A stretch of 64,000 nucleotides of DNA from Paenibacillus monticola. GTDB taxonomy: Bacteria; Bacillota; Bacilli; Paenibacillales; Paenibacillaceae. The notes below the pieces were generated by a model. It searched no databases, was not told the DNA's origin, and saw only the letters and a list, made by a program, of their open reading frames with translations. The position numbers were made by a program, and so were the translations under genes. Location of the stretch: the NCBI RefSeq assembly GCF_009664975.1, contig NZ_WJXB01000009.1, forward strand, positions 1 through 64,000. Direction: 5' to 3'. This document shows positions 58,644 to 64,000 of this stretch, one piece after another; position 1 is the stretch's first letter; each line of letters begins with the position of its first letter.

Positions 58644-60422
58644 ATGACAGGGTGGGGCCGTTATAAAGGCTACAACATTGCTTCTCTGCGCAAGGATATT
58701 ATCTCAGGGACAATCGTCGGCGTTATTGCCATTCCACTAGGGATGGCATTTGCTATTGCTTCCGGTGTGAAACCGGAGTATGGAATTTACACAACTATTG
58801 TGGCTGGTATTCTAATTTCACTGATTGGCGGGTCCAAGTTTCAAATCGGTGGCCCTACAGGTGCTTTTATCCCGATACTCTTCGCTATTGCGATGCAATA
58901 TGGTTATGAGAACCTGCTGATTGCAGGGATGATGGCAGGTGTTTTTCTAGTCTTGATGGGGGCTCTAAAGCTCGGAGTGTTGATCAAGTTTATCCCGAAG
59001 CCGGTAACCATTGGCTTCACAGCAGGGATTGCCGTGATCATCTTCAGTGGACAGGTTGCCAACTTTCTAGGGCTAAAGGATATGGAACGGCATGAGAGCT
59101 TTGTCGACAATATGAAAGAGATTGGTATTCATATATCGACTATTAATATTTACAGCATCCTGACGGCTGCAATTTGCCTGATTGTTGTAATACTGACGAT
59201 TCGGTTCGCTCCAAGAATTCCCGGATCGCTGATAGGTCTCTTATGTGCTACGGTGCTGGCGGCATTATTCTTCAGCGGCAAGGTGACGACTATCGGTTCA
59301 GCTTATGGCGCGATTCCTAATACACTGCCAAGCTTCCACTTTCCAGTAATCACTTGGGATAGAATTGTTACTCTAATTCGGCCTGCATTTGTGATCGCAA
59401 TGTTGGGTTCGATTGAATCGTTGTTGTCTGCCGTTGTTGCAGACGGAATGACAGGTACTCGACATAACAGTAACCGTGAGTTGATCGGTCAGGGTGTTGC
59501 TAATATCATTGCACCGATGTTCGGTGGTATTCCCGCGACAGGGGCCATTGCCAGAACAGCTACTAATATCAAAAGTGGCGCTGTATCTCCTGTATCCGGG
59601 ATTGTACATGGTATAGTTGTATTTCTTATTCTTCTGCTGTTTGCACCCTATGCTTCAAGTATTCCCTTGGCTGCCATGGCTCCAATATTGATGGTAGTGG
59701 CCTGGAATATGAGCGAGCGCAAGCAATTTCTTCACCTGCTTAAGATCAAGACTGGAGATTCGCTGGTATTGGCAATCACCTTCCTGTTGACAGTGTTTGC
59801 AGATTTGGCACTGGCGGTCGAAGTAGGACTTATTCTTGCCGTAATTCTCTTTGTGAAACGGATGGGTGAGGTTCATCTGGTCTCCAAAGTGCTGCCCGAT
59901 CCAACTTCAGTTAAAGTGGGCGCACATATGGTTACGGAGAGCCATGATTGTCCGCAAATCGGGATTTATAATGTGGAAGGGCCTTTATTCTTTGGGGCTG
60001 CGTACAGGTTCGATAATACGATGCCAGGTTATGGTTCCGATCATCCTAATATTATTCTGCTGCGTATGGGAAAGGTTCCGTTCATGGATACGACCGGAGA
60101 AGCCAATTTGGCAGGGTTGATGAAGCAATTGCAGAAAACTGGCGGGAAATTAATGATTTCCGATATTCAGTCCCAGCCGCTTGATCTGCTCAAAAAAACC
60201 GGATTATATGAAGCCATAGGCGCGGAGCAATTTTATGACCATACTGGGGAAGCCATTAATGTAGCGCTTGGTGCACTTGATTATAACAAGTGTATCGGGT
60301 GTACCCATTCTGCCTTCAGAGAGTGTAAAGCACTTTCTGGTCTTGATGAGGCTGGGAGCCTGCGCGGCTTAAAGGTAGTTTCGAAGCCTGTAGTGGCGCG
60401 TGAGCTAAGCGGTGGCATCTGA
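58644..60422 (+). CDS. SulP-family anion transporter with STAS domain
   Basis: 592-aa transporter with about 12-14 membrane helices (GVIAIPLGMAFAIASG is the first family motif) and a cytoplasmic STAS domain (about 435-545). These carry sulfate, bicarbonate or other anions. The C-terminus has an additional 45 aa with a Cys cluster CIGCTHSAFREC (four residues before it: YNK), not typical of SulP. ArsR gene upstream; no carbonic anhydrase is linked. Confidence 0.92.
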   Translation: MTGWGRYKGYNIASLRKDIISGTIVGVIAIPLGMAFAIASGVKPEYGIYTTIVAGILISLIGGSKFQIGGPTGAFIPILFAIAMQYGYENLLIAGMMAGVFLVLMGALKLGVLIKFIPKPVTIGFTAGIAVIIFSGQVANFLGLKDMERHESFVDNMKEIGIHISTINIYSILTAAICLIVVILTIRFAPRIPGSLIGLLCATVLAALFFSGKVTTIGSAYGAIPNTLPSFHFPVITWDRIVTLIRPAFVIAMLGSIESLLSAVVADGMTGTRHNSNRELIGQGVANIIAPMFGGIPATGAIARTATNIKSGAVSPVSGIVHGIVVFLILLLFAPYASSIPLAAMAPILMVVAWNMSERKQFLHLLKIKTGDSLVLAITFLLTVFADLALAVEVGLILAVILFVKRMGEVHLVSKVLPDPTSVKVGAHMVTESHDCPQIGIYNVEGPLFFGAAYRFDNTMPGYGSDHPNIILLRMGKVPFMDTTGEANLAGLMKQLQKTGGKLMISDIQSQPLDLLKKTGLYEAIGAEQFYDHTGEAINVALGALDYNKCIGCTHSAFRECKALSGLDEAGSLRGLKVVSKPVVARELSGGI

Positions 60423-60467
60423 GTATAGCCCATAAGCGCTTTCTTCAGAAACTGTATAGCAATGATC

Positions 60468-60497
60468 AACCCGGACGCTTCCTGCGTTCGGGTTTTT
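60468..60497 (+). terminator. Terminator after SulP
   Basis: AACCCGGACGC pairs with GCGTTCGGGTT (one wobble), then T-run. Confidence 0.8.
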
Positions 60498-60551
60498 AGA
60501 TTAGAATGAACTAATGCAACGGTATTCCTAATGATAAGGAGAATATTGCTA

Positions 60552-61253
60552 ATGAGGGAACTGAATTATCCGAAGGTGTTTTTGTTCTTGGCTGGGTTGT
60601 CTCTGGCTACGCTGGCGGTGTATTATGTGGTTTCGCTGCGGACCGACACCTATTTTTCTTTTCTGATCTGGAATTTGTTTCTGGCCTGGATTCCTTTTTT
60701 ATTCTCCATGGCTGCTTATGAATTGGACAAGAGGCGGGTTTGGGGACTACTACTAGTTCCATTGGGTATAGCCTGGTTACTGTTTTTTCCGAATTCTCCT
60801 TATATTATGACTGATCTGGTGCATTTATCGGGAGGAAAGGGTAAGTACATTGCAGGAGGTACTATTCAGAGCCGTTACTGGTATGATCTGGTCACTCTGC
60901 TGCTGTTTACTTGGAGCGGCTGGTTAACTGGATTCTTTTCTCTGTACCAGTTTCAAAGTGTGATTTATCGCAAAAGCAGTCTTCTGCTCTCATGGGTATT
61001 CGTAGTGGTTGCTTGTGCGCTGGGTGGTTACGGCGTATTGCTCGGCCGGGTGTACCGGCTTAACAGTTGGGATGTCTTGACGGACCGGCACCAATTGTAT
61101 CAGTTAGTTCTGGATAGCCTAAACCGGCAATCGGTATTTTTTAGCCTGTTTATAGCCTTCGTGTTGCTTGTTATTTACGCTACGATGTATTTTCTGCTGA
61201 ACGGTCTGAGCACGAGAGAAAGAGGGCCACATCCTAAGAGACGCAGAGTTTAA
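60552..61253 (+). CDS. DUF1361 membrane protein
   Basis: 233 aa with six hydrophobic helices; LFFPNSPYIMTDLVHL is the DUF1361 signature. Function unknown. AAGGAG lies 10 bp before ATG 60552. It converges on the alkyltransferase-like gene with overlapping ends. Confidence 0.85.
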   Translation: MRELNYPKVFLFLAGLSLATLAVYYVVSLRTDTYFSFLIWNLFLAWIPFLFSMAAYELDKRRVWGLLLVPLGIAWLLFFPNSPYIMTDLVHLSGGKGKYIAGGTIQSRYWYDLVTLLLFTWSGWLTGFFSLYQFQSVIYRKSSLLLSWVFVVVACALGGYGVLLGRVYRLNSWDVLTDRHQLYQLVLDSLNRQSVFFSLFIAFVLLVIYATMYFLLNGLSTRERGPHPKRRRV

Positions 61254-61567
61254 TCGGTGGGTACAGGGTGATACTCATATTGGATTAGGTCTATAGCGCC
61301 TTTTTCATCAAAAAGTATACCTTCTCCCAGCAGATAGAGCTTCTGCAGTGAACTGGATTCCTCATCCATGATGGAAATTATGCCTTTTACATTAACGACT
61401 CTATGCCATGGCAGCTTATGCAGCCGGCTCATAGAATGAAGAATGCGAACGACCTGCCGAGCTCCTCTTGGGCTTCCTGCGGTACGGGCGATTCCTCCAT
61501 AAGTCATAACCTTCCCCTCGGGGATAGACTGTATGATGTGGATAACCTTTGCTGTGAATGGTTTCAT
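61250..61567 (-). CDS. Alkyltransferase-like (ATL) DNA repair protein
   Basis: 105 aa, corresponding to the DNA-binding C-terminal domain of O6-methylguanine-DNA methyltransferase: VMTYGGIARTAGSPRGARQV holds the flipping Tyr and Arg finger. The active-site motif reads PWHRVV (53-58), with Trp54 in place of the alkyl-accepting Cys, so it cannot transfer the alkyl group. ATL proteins bind O6-alkylguanine and hand it to nucleotide excision repair. Confidence 0.92.
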   Translation of the reverse strand: MKPFTAKVIHIIQSIPEGKVMTYGGIARTAGSPRGARQVVRILHSMSRLHKLPWHRVVNVKGIISIMDEESSSLQKLYLLGEGILFDEKGAIDLIQYEYHPVPTD

Positions 61568-61609
61568 AGTGGAGCTCCTTTCATCAAAATATAACAGAGG
61601 ATGTGTAAG

Positions 61610-62119
61610 ATGGGGACGTTGATACCGGGCGACAAGAGAATGGAAATTATTCCGAACAAACCCAGCGGCTTGGGCGGCTGGATGATTCTGGTACAGATTG
61701 GACTTTATTTATCGATATTTCGCCTTATAGCTTTGATCTTTAATTATGTGATTCCATCGTTTAAACCGGAAATATGGGATGCTCTTACTTTACCGGATTC
61801 GCCTGCCTATGATTCGATGTGGAAGCCGTCGCTTATCTTTGAATCTGTAGCTAATGTTGTCTTCGTATTGTTTTCCATTTTCCTGCTGGTCTTGCTGTAT
61901 CAGAAGAAATCCACTTTTCCTCGCTGGGCGATCTTTTATTATGTCACTAATCTGCTTGTACTTATTGTCGATTATGTGCTAATGGCTAATATCGAAGTTT
62001 TGCAGACGTTAGACGAAGGGAACTCTACGCAGGACATTGGAAGACTTGTCGTCTCTTGCGCCATCTGGATTCCTTATTTCATACGCTCAAAGAGAGTGCA
62101 TAACACTTTTATACATTAA
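61610..62119 (+). CDS. DUF2569 membrane protein
   Basis: 169 aa with four hydrophobic helices and the GLGGWMILVQIGL opening typical of DUF2569. Function unknown. CAGAGG lies 9 bp before ATG 61610; ATG 61601 would be too close to it. Confidence 0.82.
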   Translation: MGTLIPGDKRMEIIPNKPSGLGGWMILVQIGLYLSIFRLIALIFNYVIPSFKPEIWDALTLPDSPAYDSMWKPSLIFESVANVVFVLFSIFLLVLLYQKKSTFPRWAIFYYVTNLLVLIVDYVLMANIEVLQTLDEGNSTQDIGRLVVSCAIWIPYFIRSKRVHNTFIH

Positions 62120-62133
62120 GAATCATTATAAGG

Positions 62134-62162
62134 GAAGTCGCTTATGGCGACTTCTTTTTTTT
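62134..62162 (+). terminator. Terminator before the second ger operon
   Basis: GAAGTCGC-TTATG-GCGACTTC with eight T. Confidence 0.85.
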
Positions 62163-62241
62163 ATGTATGTTCTTAGGAGAATAGGAGTGAGAGGTACGGG
62201 GGATAATCTCAAGGAAAGCTACTGTGACAGGAGTGACTACT

Positions 62242-63792
62242 GTGGAGAAACATCCCGCTGGAGCGAATAGCACCCGCACGCTGAGTAAGAGTGAACCTGC
62301 ACAGACTCTTAGTACGTCACTGGATGGAACTTTGAGCCTGTTTCGGCGAATATTCAACAACGATGGAACTCTCAAGATACGAGTGATAAACAATATGCAC
62401 AACGACAAGGTCCGCTGTGGCTTAATCTATATTGACGGGATGATTGACAGAGAGCTGGTTCAAGAGGGCATTATCAGACCGTTAACGAGCTTTGATTTTA
62501 CCACAGCCGATATTAGCAAACCGGCCGAACTGATGGAGAGAGTCCGCACCCAGGTCGTCAATATTAGTGATGTGATAGTTTCTACAAATCTGGAGGAGTT
62601 AATTAGCGCTGTTGTCGCAGGAAAGACTTTATTGTTGTTGGATGGTTATGCTGGTGCGCTTAACCTTAACGCACAGGGCTGGGAGACACGAGCCATAACA
62701 GAGCCTACAACCGATAAAGCTGTCCGGGGTCCGCGAGAAGGATTTACGGAGTCGCTGCTTGTCAACCTGACACTTATTCGCCGTAGAATGCAGAATTCCG
62801 ATTTGAAATTTATTTTTAGCGATATTGGGACACGCTCCAAGACACAAGTCTGTATCTGTTATATGGAAAGTCTGGCTTCACCGGATATTCTTAAAGAACT
62901 GCAAGGCAGGCTCGAACGGATTGAGATTGATCATATTCTAGATACTGGATATTTATCTGAATTAATTCGAGATGAGCCATATTCGCCATTCGAGATGATT
63001 GGAAGCACCGAACGGCCGGATTCTGTGGTGAGTAAAATGATGGAGGGTAGAATTACCGTACTGATAGAAGGGAGTCCCTTTGCATTGACACTGCCCTTTG
63101 TATTTGTAGAGAATTTCCAATCGAGTGAGGATTATTATATTAATTATTATTATGCCTCATTTAATCGATTCTTAAGGGTAATAGGGGCATTTATGTCCAT
63201 AAGTATACCGGCTCTTTATGTAGCTCTGGTCACTTTCAGCCAGGAAATGCTCCCTACCATGCTATTGCTCAGTATTGCCACCGCCAGACTGGCGGTGCCC
63301 TTTCCTACCGTTGTAGAGGCAGTGCTGATGTTAACCATATTTGAGATTCTGCGTGAAGCTGGGGCCCGGATTCCCACCTCCATTGGCCAGGCTGTCAGTA
63401 TCGTAGGCGCTCTGGTGCTGGGTCAGGCGGCTGTGGATGCGCGGATTGTCAGTGCCCCCATGGTTATCGTAGTGGGTTTAACAGGGATAACGACGTTATT
63501 AAATCCACGCTTGACAGGCCCTCTGATCATAGTACGGATATTACTGCTGCTTGCTTCTTTTTTCATGGGCATATATGGATATTTCTTCGCCTTACTTGGT
63601 TTGGTTATTCACTTGATGAGCCTGCGTTCCTTCGGAGTTCCCTATATGCTTGGAGTGGGTTCCATCCGGCCACAGGATATTAAGGATACAGCGATCAGAG
63701 CACCATGGTGGCATATGCATCAACGTCCAGCGATGATTGGGGCTCGTAATATGAAGAGAATGGCGTCCAAGAAAAAGGCAAGACGACCATGA
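62242..63792 (+). CDS. Spore germinant receptor A subunit (second operon)
   Basis: GerA-family protein of 516 aa: N-terminal soluble domain (about 40-290) with LIYIDGMID, RGPREGFTE and STERPDSVVSKMMEGRI, then about five membrane helices including AVPFPTVVEAVLMLT. Unlike the A subunit at 45321 it has no N-terminal hydrophobic helix, and the two are clearly paralogous. GTG 62242 follows AGGAG at 8 bp spacing; GTG 62224 is in frame. Confidence 0.92.
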   Translation: MEKHPAGANSTRTLSKSEPAQTLSTSLDGTLSLFRRIFNNDGTLKIRVINNMHNDKVRCGLIYIDGMIDRELVQEGIIRPLTSFDFTTADISKPAELMERVRTQVVNISDVIVSTNLEELISAVVAGKTLLLLDGYAGALNLNAQGWETRAITEPTTDKAVRGPREGFTESLLVNLTLIRRRMQNSDLKFIFSDIGTRSKTQVCICYMESLASPDILKELQGRLERIEIDHILDTGYLSELIRDEPYSPFEMIGSTERPDSVVSKMMEGRITVLIEGSPFALTLPFVFVENFQSSEDYYINYYYASFNRFLRVIGAFMSISIPALYVALVTFSQEMLPTMLLLSIATARLAVPFPTVVEAVLMLTIFEILREAGARIPTSIGQAVSIVGALVLGQAAVDARIVSAPMVIVVGLTGITTLLNPRLTGPLIIVRILLLLASFFMGIYGYFFALLGLVIHLMSLRSFGVPYMLGVGSIRPQDIKDTAIRAPWWHMHQRPAMIGARNMKRMASKKKARRP

Positions 63793-64000
63793 CCATAGGG
63801 AGAAGATGGCTGTTGTTCGTGATGTCACTGTTCATGCTGCCTAGTCTTTCAGGCTGTTGGAATTATGCTGAGGTTGAAGAGATGTCGATTGTTGCGGGCG
63901 TTGCCATTGACAAGAACGAGCCGGATGGCAAGCTATTACTGACTGCAGAGCTGTTCGATACCAAAGGGCAAATGCAGCAGAATCAGGCGAGCTTCAAGAT
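63789..64000 (+). CDS. Spore germinant receptor C subunit, partial at window edge
   Basis: Starts with ATG overlapping the A gene stop (ATGA). A signal peptide ends at lipobox LSGC followed by WNYAEVEEMSIVAGVAID, the GerAC-family opening. Runs off the window at residue 70. Gene order is A-C here, not A-B-C. Confidence 0.88.
   Translation, partial: MTIGRRWLLFVMSLFMLPSLSGCWNYAEVEEMSIVAGVAIDKNEPDGKLLLTAELFDTKGQMQQNQASFK

Noticed and set aside
1..64000. tRNA, rRNA or CRISPR array
   Set aside because: I found no T-loop/acceptor pattern of tRNA, no rRNA segment and no regularly spaced repeat array on either strand.

Overview
The window looks like chromosome of an endospore-forming, aerobic member of the Bacillales, most likely Paenibacillus. 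Pointers are two GerA-type spore-germinant receptor operons, a caa3 oxidase operon of Bacillus type (ctaC-D-E-F-G), a bacillithiol-linked YtxJ protein, LipL-type lipoylation, moderate GC, strong AGGAGG ribosome sites and frequent TTG/GTG starts. I see no tRNA, rRNA, CRISPR array or prophage. The genus is inferred from gene content, not proven.

Left end (1-5.4 kb): a minus-strand group, pplA-like FMN lipoprotein, Ndh2 with an added membrane domain, a short HepS-like protein and HepT, resembles the core of the flavin-based extracellular electron transfer locus of Listeria. The DNA upstream carries three GTGA-N6-TCAC-type boxes. 5.5-24.4 kb is mostly housekeeping or metabolism: an orphan histidine kinase, MFS transporter, RidA, TspO-like protein, GH31 alpha-glucosidase, SNF2 helicase with a partner of unknown function, small alarmone synthetase, TrmB regulator, Xpt and a lipid kinase. 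24.5-30.2 kb is the cta operon, preceded by two CcpA (cre) boxes, a tandem ResD-like box and a near-consensus promoter.

Middle (30.3-45.1 kb): an HD-GYP gene; a lone tyrosine recombinase flanked by a perfect 42-bp inverted repeat whose core looks like a recombinase crossover site; a five-gene YtrA/GntR-type ABC operon with its operator over the promoter; a DUF2975/HTH/DUF817 chain; and a complete c-di-AMP (ydaO/yuaA) riboswitch unit (promoter, aptamer, terminator) controlling two poorly characterised genes, one resembling a sigma factor. A MerR/dehydrogenase pair, a glutaredoxin/YtxJ pair, another dehydrogenase and a ThuA-like protein follow.

Right end (45.3-64 kb): ger operon 1 (A-B-C) carries a tandem second C gene made by duplication, with a near-identical 3' tract and a leftover piece of the B gene between the copies. 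A MerR/thioredoxin pair behind it is damaged at both 5' ends. Then come CHAD, LipL, nitrilase, MarR/nitroreductase/monooxygenase, a phospholipase D-like protein, ArsR/SulP, DUF1361, an alkyltransferase-like DNA repair protein, DUF2569, and the A and start of the C gene of ger operon 2, cut by the window edge.

The best candidates for something undescribed are the recombinase cassette with its 42-bp inverted repeats, the c-di-AMP-controlled gene pair, and the redox-box-preceded electron-transfer locus.
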